NCBI RefSeq assembly: GCF_900115735.1
Contig: NZ_FOXO01000025.1
Location: 1-51,303 of the forward strand
Origin: Butyrivibrio proteoclasticus
GTDB taxonomy: Bacteria > Bacillota > Clostridia > Lachnospirales > Lachnospiraceae
Direction: 5' to 3'
DNA: 51,303 nucleotides
How positions within the stretch are numbered: position 1 is the stretch's first letter; each line of letters starts with the position of its first letter. Made by a program: the position numbers and the translations under genes. This document shows, in pieces, positions 15,136 to 24,254 of the stretch. The notes beneath the pieces were generated by a model, which did not search any database, was not told the DNA's origin, and was given only the letters and a program-made list of their open reading frames with translations.

Positions 15136-17539
15136 TAGGCTTGGTCGTAAGGATCCTGTATAGCTCTATGTCTTTAGGGAAATGATCTGCAAAAGGAAGT
15201 ATCACGTTTCCAAAGAACAAAAGGCCTTCTCCTTCACCTGCCTGTGTCACATATGAAAGCTGATGGTCACTGATTCCAAGTTTCTGAGCCAGGATATTTC
15301 TGTCCCCGGTCGCCTGGTTGAGCATATAGATGAATTCACAGTTTTCAAGGATATTTTCAATCTCAGGAGATGAAAGCAGGTCTTTGACGTTCTGCGTTAA
15401 GGCGGTCGGAATGCCGCCCCACTTACGGAAACGCTTGTATATTTCCACACTGTAGCTGGCTGTCTGCTTCTCTCTTAGGAGCAGATGGAACTCATCCATA
15501 TAGTAACGGGTACTCTTTCCGCAGTCCCTGTTTGCAGAGACTCTTCCCCAGACCTGATCCTCAACTATGAGCATTCCCAGCTTTTTGAGCTGCTTTCCCA
15601 GCTCTTTTATGTCATAACAGACAAATCTGTTATGGACATCCACGTTTGTCCTGTGGTTAAAAAGATTCAGAGACCCCTTTACATATATTTCAAGGGCTGT
15701 AGCAAGGTTCCGTGCTTCTGACTCGCCCTGTTTTAGGAGCTCATTGTACAGGTCTTCCAAGATAGGCATGTTCTCAGGTCTTGGATCATCAAAATATCTG
15801 TTATAGATCTTATGGACACACCTGTCTATTACAGTTATCTCAATGGGCATGAGGCCTTCTCTTCCGCCAAGGACAAGCTCGCATAGTGAAAGGATTAACT
15901 CTGCCTTAAGAGCTATTGGGTTGTCATCATCGGAATAGTTCTGGTTGATGTCCATAGGATTGATATACTGGGTGGAATTGGCACTGATCTTTATAACCTG
16001 GCCATTGAACTTCTGCACAAGAGGGGCGTACTCGCCTTCCGGATCACAGACTATGATGTCATCATCTGTTGCCAGCATAACATTGGCCATCTCACGTTTT
16101 GCAGAGAATGACTTGCCGGATCCCGGTGTTCCAAGGATAAGCCCGTTGGGGTTCTTAAGCTTTTTTCTATCAGCCATGATCAGGTTATTGGATAATGCGT
16201 TGAGCCCATAATACAGCGACTCATCACCCTCCTGGAAAAGCTCCTGCGTGGTAAAAGGTATCATGATGGCTGAGCTTGAAGTTGTCATGCCCCTTTGTAT
16301 CTCGATATGGTTATGAGCCAAAGGAAGGCTGCTCATAAGCCCCATTTCCTGCTGATAATCAAGTGGAACGAGGATACAGTTATGCTTCTGGGCTATACTT
16401 TTTGCCTGGAAAACATTTGCTTCAAGTTCACGCTCTGTCCTTCCGGTATTCATGATAAGGAATGTCATAAGGAACATCCTCTCATTCTGACTCTGCAGCT
16501 CCCTTAGAAGTGCCTTGGCATCTGTGCCGTATGTTGCAAGATCTGATGGAATGATGTCCATATCATACCCGGAACGCACAGCCTTTTTCTGCTCTTCGAT
16601 CTTGTTTCTATCCAGCTCAGTGATCTTGTGTTTTACATTCTTTATGGCTGTATTCTGGTCAATTGACTGCATGTTGATATTAAGGATCTGTGACGAATCC
16701 ATGGAAAGAAAATCCGCCAGCATCTCATCATTTATCTCTGATGCAGTAATTGAAAGAAAACTCATTGAACAGTACATGTTTCCCATCTCAAACATTCTCT
16801 TTTTAGGGAAAGCCAGGCTGCTCGGTACAATAAAGTCCTTAGGTCCGAGGCCTCTTTCAGCGCACCACTTCCAGTCAAACATGAACCTGTCATCATCACC
16901 CATATGAAAGATGTCATGCATGAGCTTAAGACGCTCTTTTCCGGTCAGCGGATCTGCCATGACTCCAAGGTGCTTGAAGTTGTTCAGTATATCTATTTCT
17001 ATGTGATTGAGTCTTGGCTTCGCCTCCTTTATTGAAGAAGCGTGGATGCCAAAAGTAAGGTACTTGGTCTTTGTATGGCCGTTGTTACCTTTTTCGAGCT
17101 GTCTTTTCAGGACTCCTGAATACTCATCCCTTGTAATATTAAAGCCATCCTTCTTAAGCGGGATCCTTATGCTCTTTTCAAAGCTCGTGGCATCAGTGCT
17201 GACATTCATGAAAGTCAGTGAAAACTCTACTGAGCTGTCAAAAAAGTTAAGAAAACTGCACCACTCCTCAAACATGATGGTCTTATCCTCATCCTGGGCC
17301 AGCTTGTAGTTGATGTCCTGAAACTGGATGGTCTTTGAATAAAAATCCCCCTCTTCCCTGCAGATACCACTGGGGAACATCCTCTCGAAAGTCACGGATT
17401 CCTGCGCTGAATGAGGCATGTTGTCGGACTTCTTTGCCTCATCAATGACTTTCTTTATCTGCTTCTTTTCCTCAGATGAGAGGCGGGCCGGGATCTTAAG
17501 ATTTCTTTTCTTTTTCTTTCTGAACATAGGAAATAACAA
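15098..17539 (-). CDS. VirB4/TraE-type conjugation ATPase
   Basis: An 813-residue cytoplasmic ATPase that powers assembly and substrate passage of the type IV secretion channel. Walker A is GTPGSGKS at 470-477; VCDPEGEY and the Walker B region STRYYMDEFHLLL follow, then ILENCEFIYMLNQA. The predicted start is TTG 17539 with AGGAGG nine bases upstream; ATG 17527 is the alternative and lacks such a site. It overlaps the prgI-like gene by 44 bp, indicating tight coupling. Confidence 0.93.
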   Translation of the reverse strand: MLFPMFRKKKKRNLKIPARLSSEEKKQIKKVIDEAKKSDNMPHSAQESVTFERMFPSGICREEGDFYSKTIQFQDINYKLAQDEDKTIMFEEWCSFLNFFDSSVEFSLTFMNVSTDATSFEKSIRIPLKKDGFNITRDEYSGVLKRQLEKGNNGHTKTKYLTFGIHASSIKEAKPRLNHIEIDILNNFKHLGVMADPLTGKERLKLMHDIFHMGDDDRFMFDWKWCAERGLGPKDFIVPSSLAFPKKRMFEMGNMYCSMSFLSITASEINDEMLADFLSMDSSQILNINMQSIDQNTAIKNVKHKITELDRNKIEEQKKAVRSGYDMDIIPSDLATYGTDAKALLRELQSQNERMFLMTFLIMNTGRTERELEANVFQAKSIAQKHNCILVPLDYQQEMGLMSSLPLAHNHIEIQRGMTTSSSAIMIPFTTQELFQEGDESLYYGLNALSNNLIMADRKKLKNPNGLILGTPGSGKSFSAKREMANVMLATDDDIIVCDPEGEYAPLVQKFNGQVIKISANSTQYINPMDINQNYSDDDNPIALKAELILSLCELVLGGREGLMPIEITVIDRCVHKIYNRYFDDPRPENMPILEDLYNELLKQGESEARNLATALEIYVKGSLNLFNHRTNVDVHNRFVCYDIKELGKQLKKLGMLIVEDQVWGRVSANRDCGKSTRYYMDEFHLLLREKQTASYSVEIYKRFRKWGGIPTALTQNVKDLLSSPEIENILENCEFIYMLNQATGDRNILAQKLGISDHQLSYVTQAGEGEGLLFFGNVILPFADHFPKDIELYRILTTKPNELAQYKEEKGA

Positions 17540-17897
17540 TGTCCTCTACCTCCTCTTCAAGTTCTTTCTGCCTCATGAGGGCAGCATAATAATTCTGTGT
17601 CCTGTAAGGTCTTATCTTTGGTCTTTTGAATCGCCAGGTGATCATGTGGCGAAGTATGGTCTCGCAGTTCATCCCATCTTTTTCATATAAGGCGACAAAG
17701 AAAAAAGGCAGCATCACTGCCATCATGGCAAGTGTGGATGCGCTTATGTTCTCTGTTATCTGTTTGGTAATAAAAAAGAGCGGAACTCCTACGAGCGCCG
17801 CCAGTGAAAAGCAGATGACCTGTCTTTTTGTGAGACCAAATACTATCTTATCTTTGACCCTTGTAAGATCCCTGGGCACTGATACAAAATTTGCCAT
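17496..17897 (-). CDS. PrgI-family membrane protein of the transfer channel
   Basis: A 133-residue protein with the PrgI opening SVPRDLTRVKDKIVFGLTKR and two membrane helices (~27-44 and ~52-70), then a cytoplasmic part with DGMNCETILRHMITWRFKRP. PrgI proteins are the VirB3-like inner-membrane partners of VirB4 in Gram-positive conjugation. Gene order (VirB6-like, PrgI, VirB4) is the conserved one. Confidence 0.9.
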   Translation of the reverse strand: MANFVSVPRDLTRVKDKIVFGLTKRQVICFSLAALVGVPLFFITKQITENISASTLAMMAVMLPFFFVALYEKDGMNCETILRHMITWRFKRPKIRPYRTQNYYAALMRQKELEEEVEDIVISYVQKEKEKKS

Positions 17898-17915
17898 ACT
17901 CCTGTAACCCCCTGT

Positions 17916-18782
17916 TTATCTGGCATTGAAGATACTCTTTGAGAGTGAGCTGGTCTTTAATAGCGAATAGCACAAAAGAACTGTGTACCCCAGGACTGCC
18001 CACATAGATCCGACAATATCAGACGAAAATGCTACAGACTGTATCATCACTGCGTAGATGGCAAGACATACCATGATAAGAAATCCCTGGAAGCCAAGTG
18101 CAAACAGCCCTCTTAGATAGTTCTGCCCTATCTGGCTCTGTTCCCTGTTTCCAAATGTCGCAAACGGAATAGGTGCAAGGCTGATTGACAGATATATTTC
18201 CAGCATTCTCCCATATATGACCACGAAGATGAATGCCGATATGATCTGCGTTGCAATGCTCACAAACAGTACCTGAAAGAACAGTCCAAATATGGCTGCC
18301 ATGTCCATGGCCTCAACAGTAGCTCTCATGGATGAAAGAGCTGAATCATCTATCGCAGTTGAGGCAGATATAAGGCCTCCGCTGTTATTTACAACATGCT
18401 GGGCAACATCAAATACCGCCATGGTTATATCAAAGCAGTGAGTTATCATCATTACTGCCACATATGTCTTAAAGATCCATTTAAAGAATATCCACGTTTC
18501 AAAGTTAGCTAGGTTATTATGTGCTATGACAAGCTGAATGAGCTCATAGCAGGCAATGAATGTAAGTATCATTCCCGCTATTGGCATTATCACCGTCTCT
18601 GACAGGTTCCTGATCATGTTAAAGACTGCAGGCTGAAATGCAGATGGTGTTGTTGCCACCTGAGATGTGATATCACCGACCTGGTTATTAACACTCTGGA
18701 ACATGCCTTCTATAACACTCATAACCCCATCAACAAGTAAAGACTTAAGCCAGGAGGTCAATTCTTCTATAACTCTGTCCAT
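17916..18782 (-). CDS. VirB6/TrbL-like polytopic membrane protein (CD411 family)
   Basis: A 288-residue protein with an amphipathic N-terminus and about six hydrophobic helices (near residues 55-80, 95-115, 155-180, 182-200, 225-250 and 258-275). It contains NREQSQIGQNYLRGLFALGF, a motif shared by element-borne VirB6-like proteins. It would form part of the membrane pore for DNA transfer. It lies between Maff2 and PrgI, the usual position in Tn1549-like elements. Confidence 0.88.
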   Translation of the reverse strand: MDRVIEELTSWLKSLLVDGVMSVIEGMFQSVNNQVGDITSQVATTPSAFQPAVFNMIRNLSETVIMPIAGMILTFIACYELIQLVIAHNNLANFETWIFFKWIFKTYVAVMMITHCFDITMAVFDVAQHVVNNSGGLISASTAIDDSALSSMRATVEAMDMAAIFGLFFQVLFVSIATQIISAFIFVVIYGRMLEIYLSISLAPIPFATFGNREQSQIGQNYLRGLFALGFQGFLIMVCLAIYAVMIQSVAFSSDIVGSMWAVLGYTVLLCYSLLKTSSLSKSIFNAR

Positions 18783-18808
18783 AAATCTTGCTCCTTTGCT
18801 TTAATAAT

Positions 18809-18890
18809 GGGGCTGGTGTGAAGCCAGCCCCGGACAATATGAAGTTTTCAGTCCTGCTACTTGCTATCGCGCGGCAGGTCGCGCTTTTTT
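18809..18890. terminator. two hairpins between maff2 and the virB6-like gene
   Basis: GGGGCTGG / CCAGCCCC (18809-18831) and GCGCG / CGCGC (18869-18884), the latter followed by six T on the plus strand. On the minus strand the first hairpin follows the maff2 stop and precedes the virB6-like ribosome binding site. They may attenuate the transfer operon or process its mRNA. Confidence 0.5.
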
Positions 18891-18896
18891 CTCAGA

Positions 18897-19109
18897 TCAA
18901 AAAAGACCAGAAAGAAGAGGAATGAGCTGTGTTCCGATGAGGGCAACTCCACCTCCCGCCATCAGCTGCTTCATTCCCTGGCTCTTAGCTCCAGGGTTGT
19001 CATTACCATACCCCTCCATGAGGTTGATGACTCCCCATACGCCAAGACCGGCGCCAAGTGCTACTACAAGTGTCTGTAAAACTCCGACTGCTGAATTAAA
19101 GAATGCCAT
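18897..19109 (-). CDS. Maff2-family small membrane protein
   Basis: A 70-residue protein with two hydrophobic helices joined by a Gly/Asn loop: AVGVLQTLVVALGAGLGVWG, EGYGNDNPGAKSQGMKQLMA, GGGVALIGTQLIPLLS. This is the Maff2 family, a VirB2/pilin-like small protein found in front of the VirB6-like gene in Tn1549/CTn elements. It probably inserts in the membrane as many copies. Confidence 0.9.
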   Translation of the reverse strand: MAFFNSAVGVLQTLVVALGAGLGVWGVINLMEGYGNDNPGAKSQGMKQLMAGGGVALIGTQLIPLLSGLF

Positions 19110-19267
19110 GATGTCACTGGGTACCCATGCGATAAAGCAGCAGAAATGGCCATAACCGCGAGGCAGTAGCCTCCTGAATACAGCATCAGCGGATAGCTGA
19201 TTCCTTCTCTGACATACTCTATAGGGTAACCCACGCCCGAAACCTGCAGCTCATACTCTACCTTCAT
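19064..19267 (-). CDS. possible small membrane protein overlapping maff2
   Basis: A 67-codon frame starting at ATG 19267 with GAAGG upstream encodes MKVEYELQVSGVGYPIEYVR, a hydrophobic stretch (PLMLYSGGYCLAVMAISAAL) and a short tail. It overlaps the first 46 bp of maff2. The hydrophobic segment and ribosome binding site make it plausible as a leader or small channel protein, but no family is recognised and it could be spurious. Confidence 0.35.
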   Translation of the reverse strand: MKVEYELQVSGVGYPIEYVREGISYPLMLYSGGYCLAVMAISAALSHGYPVTSWHSLIQQSEFYRHL

Positions 19268-19502
19268 ATTCTTACCTTCATCCTTACCTCTGTCTTCATC
19301 TACCTTCCTTCATCCAAAAACCGCATAATTTTCGGACTACTCTCCTTTCTCTGATTTAAAATGATTGATAGTTTCGTTATGCCCCTTCTTCATGTGCACC
19401 TGATTTTAGGCATAGAAATAGACCAGTAAGTACCGGACGTCTCCGGCCTTTGCTGGCCTATGTAAATAATCTGTGAAATCTATGAAATTTCCCAAAGTCA
19501 TA

Positions 19503-19530
19503 TTGACATAAATACGATTTATGATAATCT
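19503..19530 (+). promoter_or_regulatory. promoter of the type III toxin-antitoxin locus
   Basis: A perfect -35 TTGACA (19503-19508) is followed by GATAAT (19523-19528, short 14-bp spacing) or TAATCT (19525-19530, 16 bp). The first RNA repeat begins at 19537, so transcription would start right at the antitoxin repeats, as expected for this class. Confidence 0.6.
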
Positions 19531-19536
19531 AAACTT

Positions 19537-19665
19537 AGCAGTGAACCCTACTGTGAGTGGGAGCTATAAAAGCAGTGAACCCTACTGTTGAGTGGGAGCT
19601 ATTAAAGTGGTGAATCCTACCGTTAAGTGGAAGCGAATGAGGGCTGCATTTGTTGCAGCCTTCTT
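19537..19665 (+). ncRNA. type III antitoxin RNA: three tandem ~35-nt repeats and terminator
   Basis: Three tandem units lie at 19537-19570, 19571-19605 and 19606-19640. The first two share AGCAGTGAACCCTACTG and GAGTGGGAGCTAT; the third is diverged (GTGGTGAATCCTACCGTTAA). A terminator follows at 19642-19665 (GGCTGCA/TGCAGCC then TTCTT), and the toxin gene begins 15 bp later. This is the ToxI/antiQ layout: repeats are cut into single units by the toxin, each unit binds and inhibits it, and the leaky terminator sets the RNA-to-toxin ratio. AbiQ-type loci also have about three repeats of 35 nt. Confidence 0.85.
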
Positions 19666-19680
19666 ATATTTTGGAGGAAT

Positions 19681-20214
19681 ATGAATCAAGAAAAGCTTTA
19701 TCTTTACACCATGGATATGAAATATGTCCGTAATCTCCATTCTGCCGATGACAGAGTACAATCAGTTTCACCACAAATCCATAAAAGCAACAGACCATTT
19801 GTTGGTGTAGTAGTAATATGTGGTGAACATCAATACTGTATCCCTTTAGATCATCCCAAACCAAAGCACCTCACTATGAAAAACGATATTGATTTTACAA
19901 GGATTTTTCATGACGAGAAACTTATCGGTGTTATGAACTTCAATAATATGATTCCAGTCGATAATACCTTAGTCAAGAAAATGAATATAAAAATCAACAA
20001 AAACGATTCTCCAGAAACAAAAGCCTATAAAAACCTTTGTGCCAACGAACTTGATTGGATTCAAAAGAATCAGGATGCAATTGTCAAAAAGGCTAATAAG
20101 CTATATCAAATGATAAATTCTGACAAAGCCAATAACAATCTCCGTAAAAGATGTTTAGACTTTAAAAAACTTGAGGATGTTTTGACAAAATGGCAGGCGA
20201 ATAAAAAGAAATGA
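19681..20214 (+). CDS. toxN: type III toxin, ToxN/AbiQ-family endoribonuclease
   Basis: A 177-residue protein with the ToxN/AbiQ fold signature: EKLYLYTMDMKYVRNLHSAD, then NRPFVGVVVICGEHQYCIPL with DHPKPKH, NFNNMIPVDN in the middle, and the helical C-terminus (ETKAYKNLCANELDWIQKNQ). These toxins cut RNA at adenine-rich sites and are held inactive by the upstream RNA repeats; several give phage resistance by abortive infection or stabilise mobile elements. GGAGG lies just before ATG 19681. It is the only full plus-strand gene inside the transfer operon, inserted between virD4 and maff2, and ends at a bidirectional terminator. Confidence 0.9.
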   Translation: MNQEKLYLYTMDMKYVRNLHSADDRVQSVSPQIHKSNRPFVGVVVICGEHQYCIPLDHPKPKHLTMKNDIDFTRIFHDEKLIGVMNFNNMIPVDNTLVKKMNIKINKNDSPETKAYKNLCANELDWIQKNQDAIVKKANKLYQMINSDKANNNLRKRCLDFKKLEDVLTKWQANKKK

Positions 20215-20220
20215 GTGTTT

Positions 20221-20245
20221 GGCAGAGTAAGTTTTTTACTCTGCC
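20221..20245. terminator. bidirectional terminator between toxN and virD4
   Basis: GGCAGAGTAA / TTACTCTGCC is a perfect 10-bp stem with a T-rich loop, placed 7 bp after both convergent stop codons. It insulates the plus-strand toxin unit from the minus-strand virD4 gene. Confidence 0.75.
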
Positions 20246-20252
20246 ATATTTG

Positions 20253-21998
20253 TCATATCTCAACAACATCATATATTTCCTCGTCTTTAAGAGAAATCTT
20301 TGGATTAAGGTTCTTTTCAATGTCATATAGATTCTTTTTGTTATATTCCGCAGTTTCCTTGTAGTGAGGATGCTGAGTAACATCATACTTATCAGAAAGA
20401 AATGGTCTTACACCTCTAAGCTGCAAGATACACTTACCACCGTCCATAACAGCAAGTTCATCCATTGTCATGAGATCCTTCCCTGTCTTCTGATAGTTCA
20501 TTGAATAAGATGGATTATTTCCTTTACTCTCTCCGGTGTTATACGTGTCTATAGTCTCCTTCCCCAAAATCTGACTAAGGTCTTTTAGCGTTGTCTGCTC
20601 TGTACCTCCAAGAAATAGCTGTGAATCCATATTGCCAACTATAGTGTCTGCATTATCCTTATAAATTGCCTTGAGCTGAGACTTTGCCTGCAGGATAAGG
20701 CATGCACTTATTTCACGGCTTCGGATTGTTGCAACCAGCTTCTCCAGATTGGGAATTTGGCCGATATTTGCCATCTCATCAATAAGGCAGCGCACATGAA
20801 CCGGGAGCTTTCCGCCATAGACATCATCTGCTTTCTCACACAGGAGATTAAACATCTGACTGTAGATAAGTGCTATCAGAAAATTGAAAGTGCTGTCAGT
20901 ATCACTCATGATAAGGAAAAGCGCTGTCTTCCTGTCTCCCAAAGTATCAAGATCAAGCTCATCATAAGCAGTAATCTCTCGAAGTTCTGCTATATCAAAA
21001 GCAGCCAGTCTTGCGCCGCAGCTTATGAGCACTGATTTCATGGTCTTACCGGCAGCTATCTTGAACTTTTTATATTGCCTCACAGCAAAATGATTTGGAT
21101 CTTTTCTTTCAAGGTCCCTAAAGAGCATATCCACAGGACTCATATAGTCTTCATCATCTTCCCTGACATCGGAAGCATTTATAAGCTCAAGTAGAGTGTT
21201 GAAGTTCTGCTCCTCATATGGAGCAACATAATAAATATAGCCAATATAGGCAGTATAAAGAAGTGTCTCGGCTTTAGTCCAAAATTCATCACCTGATTTT
21301 CCCTCCCCTTTGGTGTTCGATATAAGTGCATTCACAAGCTTTAGGATATCCTTCTCAGAATGGATATAGCGCAGCGGATTGTAATGCATACTTTTTCTGA
21401 AGTTAATGGTATTGAAGACTTTTACATCATAACCATGCTTTTTTAACATTGTCCCTGTCTTAAGGACAAGGTCCCCTTTAGGATCTGTTATTACATAGGA
21501 ACTGTGCATCTGTAACAGGTTTGGCAAGAGAAAGAACCTCGTTTTACCTGATCCGGAACCTCCGACAACAAGTACGTTCTTGTTTCTGGCATACTTCGGT
21601 TCCTTTGGCCTGCTCTCCATTGTAAGCCGCTCTGTCTGAGTCAGGATAACGTTATCCTGAAATATAGGATTGATAAATGGTTCTATGTCCTGCGTTTTTC
21701 CCCAACGGGCTGTTCCATACTCAGCACCATGCCTAAATTTTTTAGCGTTCTTTCCTTTGAGAACCACTGCCAGTTTAAATATGACACCTATTACAATGCC
21801 AACTATAAGATCAAAAGGCTTAAAGCTGGGAAGAAAATTGGATAAAGCTACAGGAATTGTGTTCATCAGGGAACCTATCTTTGCGCTCACATCTGCTCCC
21901 GATGCCAGCCGCCACGCTTCTCCAAAATTGGTTCCGACAAGCCCCGCTACTACATACGGAATGTTGAGAATGATAAGACGTTTGTGGTTGTTTGTCAT
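20253..21998 (-). CDS. VirD4/TraG-type conjugation coupling ATPase (PcfC-like)
   Basis: A 581-residue coupling protein that brings the relaxase-DNA complex to the channel. It has two N-terminal membrane segments (~9-25 and ~62-80), a GAEYGTARWG motif, Walker A GGSGSGKT at 146-153, and the Walker B region VRCLIDEMANIGQIPNLEKL followed by TIRSREISACLILQAKSQL. Its start overlaps the pcfB-like gene by 4 bp. Transcription into maff2 is interrupted by the inverted toxN locus and its terminator, so the downstream channel genes probably have their own promoter. Confidence 0.93.
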   Translation of the reverse strand: MTNNHKRLIILNIPYVVAGLVGTNFGEAWRLASGADVSAKIGSLMNTIPVALSNFLPSFKPFDLIVGIVIGVIFKLAVVLKGKNAKKFRHGAEYGTARWGKTQDIEPFINPIFQDNVILTQTERLTMESRPKEPKYARNKNVLVVGGSGSGKTRFFLLPNLLQMHSSYVITDPKGDLVLKTGTMLKKHGYDVKVFNTINFRKSMHYNPLRYIHSEKDILKLVNALISNTKGEGKSGDEFWTKAETLLYTAYIGYIYYVAPYEEQNFNTLLELINASDVREDDEDYMSPVDMLFRDLERKDPNHFAVRQYKKFKIAAGKTMKSVLISCGARLAAFDIAELREITAYDELDLDTLGDRKTALFLIMSDTDSTFNFLIALIYSQMFNLLCEKADDVYGGKLPVHVRCLIDEMANIGQIPNLEKLVATIRSREISACLILQAKSQLKAIYKDNADTIVGNMDSQLFLGGTEQTTLKDLSQILGKETIDTYNTGESKGNNPSYSMNYQKTGKDLMTMDELAVMDGGKCILQLRGVRPFLSDKYDVTQHPHYKETAEYNKKNLYDIEKNLNPKISLKDEEIYDVVEI

Positions 21999-22471
21999 CT
22001 GACCATCTCCTTTACTCGTATTTTTGCCTTTACAATCTGCTCTTTCGCTTTTTCCTTGTATATATCAAGCTGATGAAGAACACTTGGACGTTCTTTCTTA
22101 AAAGCTTTTCTCTCCTCAAACTCATTCATGACTGCTTCCAGTGCATCAAGATCTTTTGCCTTAAAAAATACCGTGTACTTTGGAGGGTCCACAGATTTAT
22201 CTTTTGTAATAGCAAAATCCACACCATATCTTTTTGCAATGCGCTGAAAATCCTTTATACCCTCGTCCCCGACAAGCATACTGGTTGCACCCTGGTCCTG
22301 ACTGAGAAGCTGTTTGACTGTTTGCTTACCTCTATAACGCTTTGGCCCCATCATCTGTTTTTGTCTTCTGTGATTTATATATGCTCTGACAGCCCCTACT
22401 ATAAGCCTCCATGATAACTTAGTTGAAGAAACTGCCAGATTTATGGCCTCTCTTTCTACCTCCTCCTGCAT
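21995..22471 (-). CDS. pcfB: PcfB/DUF3801-family conjugation protein
   Basis: A 158-residue protein from ATG 22471 (AAAGGGGGG upstream). It is a basic helical protein with KRYRGKQTVKQLLSQDQGAT and GIKDFQRIAKRYGVDFAITK, the DUF3801 core. PcfB in pCF10 links the relaxase to the coupling ATPase, and here it directly precedes and overlaps the VirD4 gene. Confidence 0.85.
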   Translation of the reverse strand: MQEEVEREAINLAVSSTKLSWRLIVGAVRAYINHRRQKQMMGPKRYRGKQTVKQLLSQDQGATSMLVGDEGIKDFQRIAKRYGVDFAITKDKSVDPPKYTVFFKAKDLDALEAVMNEFEERKAFKKERPSVLHQLDIYKEKAKEQIVKAKIRVKEMVR

Positions 22472-22490
22472 AAGAATCCCCCCTTTCAAA

Positions 22491-22520
22491 GCAAAAAGCA
22501 GTAGACTTTTAATCTACTGC
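22491..22520 (-). terminator. Rho-independent terminator after parB
   Basis: GCAGTAGA / TCTACTGC (7-nt loop) followed on the minus strand by TTTTTGC. It ends the repA-parA-parB unit just before the pcfB-like gene. Confidence 0.75.
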
Positions 22521-22528
22521 CATGCCTT

Positions 22529-23473
22529 TTAACTAAGATTTTGTTCTCGAGTACGCTTTTTTTGCCACTGCTCCAAAAGTTTCACAATTGTTTCCTCCAT
22601 CTGTTTAGGAGTATATGACTTCGGGAAATACTTCCTGAGAACATCATTCTTTATTGTTACTCTGTCCACATCTGACTTCTTCTCTTCTGACATGATCACG
22701 TTCATAGTCTCCTGTGTTATCCCTTCATCAACTGCCAATTTCTTAATTCTCTGAGCCTGCGACAAAGACGGTATCGACTGAGAAAAGTCCATTGCTTCAA
22801 GAAGCTGTCTTTGTTGTGACTCATCAAGATATGACAACTCCACGGCAGGGTTAAATCCTATCTGCCTGTTATCGACCATATCCAGGATTTCCGGGATCAG
22901 ATTAGTAAGACTGATATATCTCTGAACTTGTCTGGCACTTTCCCCTGCCTCCTGAGCAACAATCTGATCCGATCTTAAATGTGTGCCAATTTGGCACGAA
23001 TTTTCTTTTGCCGGTCTCCCAGCTTTTCTTCTCACTGCATCAAGCTTCATTTTAAAGGCTTTTGCCTTCTCGCTTGGCAGAAGCTCCTCCCTCTGTAAAT
23101 TAGCATCCACCATCAAAATCACCGCGGAATCATCATCAAGATCTCTTACAATGCATTGGAGCGTTTCTTTGCCAGCAATCTTCGAAGCATGACATCTTCT
23201 GTTACCTGACACAATTTCATATCCACCCTCATCTCTCGGTCGTACAATTGCCGGAGTGAGTACCCCAAACTCTTTGATGCTCTCCACAGTTTTATCCATC
23301 GCCTCATCATCCACAACCTTAAAGGGATGGTCCTTAAATGGATGCAGATTAGATATGGGAATATCCTGAACTTGTTCTGCTCCTTCTTCCAGTGACTGTG
23401 CGGACGATGCCGTAGTCCCGCCAAAAATATCATCATAACTCGAAAGCTGAATGTTTCCGCGCAACTTCGGCAT
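22529..23473 (-). CDS. parB: ParB/Spo0J-family partition protein
   Basis: A 314-residue protein. The ParB nuclease-like N-domain covers residues ~35-130 (IPISNLHPFKDHPFKVVDDE, GVLTPAIVRPRDEGGYEIVS, GNRRCHASKI), then a helix-turn-helix (LRSDQIVAQEAGESARQVQRY). It binds a centromere site and works with the adjacent ParA to keep the excised or replicating element. Its start overlaps parA by 41 bp. Confidence 0.9.
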   Translation of the reverse strand: MPKLRGNIQLSSYDDIFGGTTASSAQSLEEGAEQVQDIPISNLHPFKDHPFKVVDDEAMDKTVESIKEFGVLTPAIVRPRDEGGYEIVSGNRRCHASKIAGKETLQCIVRDLDDDSAVILMVDANLQREELLPSEKAKAFKMKLDAVRRKAGRPAKENSCQIGTHLRSDQIVAQEAGESARQVQRYISLTNLIPEILDMVDNRQIGFNPAVELSYLDESQQRQLLEAMDFSQSIPSLSQAQRIKKLAVDEGITQETMNVIMSEEKKSDVDRVTIKNDVLRKYFPKSYTPKQMEETIVKLLEQWQKKRTREQNLS

Positions 23474-24254
23474 TTTTCAGCACCTCCTTCGTGAGTTTTC
23501 TATATGCATCAGCTACTTTTCCTTTGGGATCGTGGATATATATACTCCTTCCGGCTGCACTTATCTCAGCAGCACGTACCGACTGTGGTATCTCAGTGTC
23601 ATACACTTTGATTTTTCCTCCATAAACATTTCTTATAAGCTCACTTATTTCCTTGGAATAATTGGTCCTGCCATCAACCATAGTCAGAAGAACCCCATCG
23701 ATCTTCAGACCTGGGTTCAACTGTTTCTTGACTTTGCTGACAGTTTGAAGAAGTGCCTCCAGTCCTTTAGCAGATAAATACTGTGCCTGCATGGGTACAA
23801 TAAGTCTGTCTGCTGCTGTCATGGCATTTATGGTCAGCATACCCAGTGAAGGATTACAATCCACAAGAACTGCATCATATCTGTGTTTTATCCCATCAAG
23901 GTATTCTTTCAGGATTCTCTCCCTTCCAAGGGCATTTACAAGTGATACCTCCATTGCAGCCAATGATATATTGGCCGGAAGCAGATCTATTCCTTCAGCA
24001 TGGTGAATGATACCTTCTTCAGGGCCATTCGGTATCTCCTGAAGCACATTGCTCATGATATCTGTCACAGTAACAAAAATGTCATCTGTCATGGGATAGC
24101 CAAGGCTTATGGTCAGACTTGCCTGCGGGTCGAGGTCCACCAGGAGTACCTTTCTCCCTTCATTCGCCATCCCAATTCCTATATTCTCTGTACTCTGAGT
24201 CTTCCCTGTCCCGCCTTTCTGGTTGACAAGGGCGTAAACTGTTCCTTTGCTCAT
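23433..24254 (-). CDS. parA: ParA/Soj-family partition ATPase
   Basis: A 273-residue P-loop ATPase from ATG 24254 (GAGGAAGAG upstream): deviant Walker A NQKGGTGKT near residues 8-16, LLVDLDPQASLTISLGYP, VLVDCNPSLGMLTINAM (Walker B). It drives segregation with ParB. It overlaps repA by 95 bp and parB by 41 bp, an unusually compressed arrangement typical of these elements. Confidence 0.93.
   Translation of the reverse strand: MSKGTVYALVNQKGGTGKTQSTENIGIGMANEGRKVLLVDLDPQASLTISLGYPMTDDIFVTVTDIMSNVLQEIPNGPEEGIIHHAEGIDLLPANISLAAMEVSLVNALGRERILKEYLDGIKHRYDAVLVDCNPSLGMLTINAMTAADRLIVPMQAQYLSAKGLEALLQTVSKVKKQLNPGLKIDGVLLTMVDGRTNYSKEISELIRNVYGGKIKVYDTEIPQSVRAAEISAAGRSIYIHDPKGKVADAYRKLTKEVLKNAEVARKHSAFEL

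Noticed and set aside
19537..19640. Tandem repeats considered as a CRISPR array
   Set aside because: The units are contiguous with no unique spacers, there are only three, no cas genes are near, and a ToxN toxin gene follows; the type III antitoxin explanation fits.
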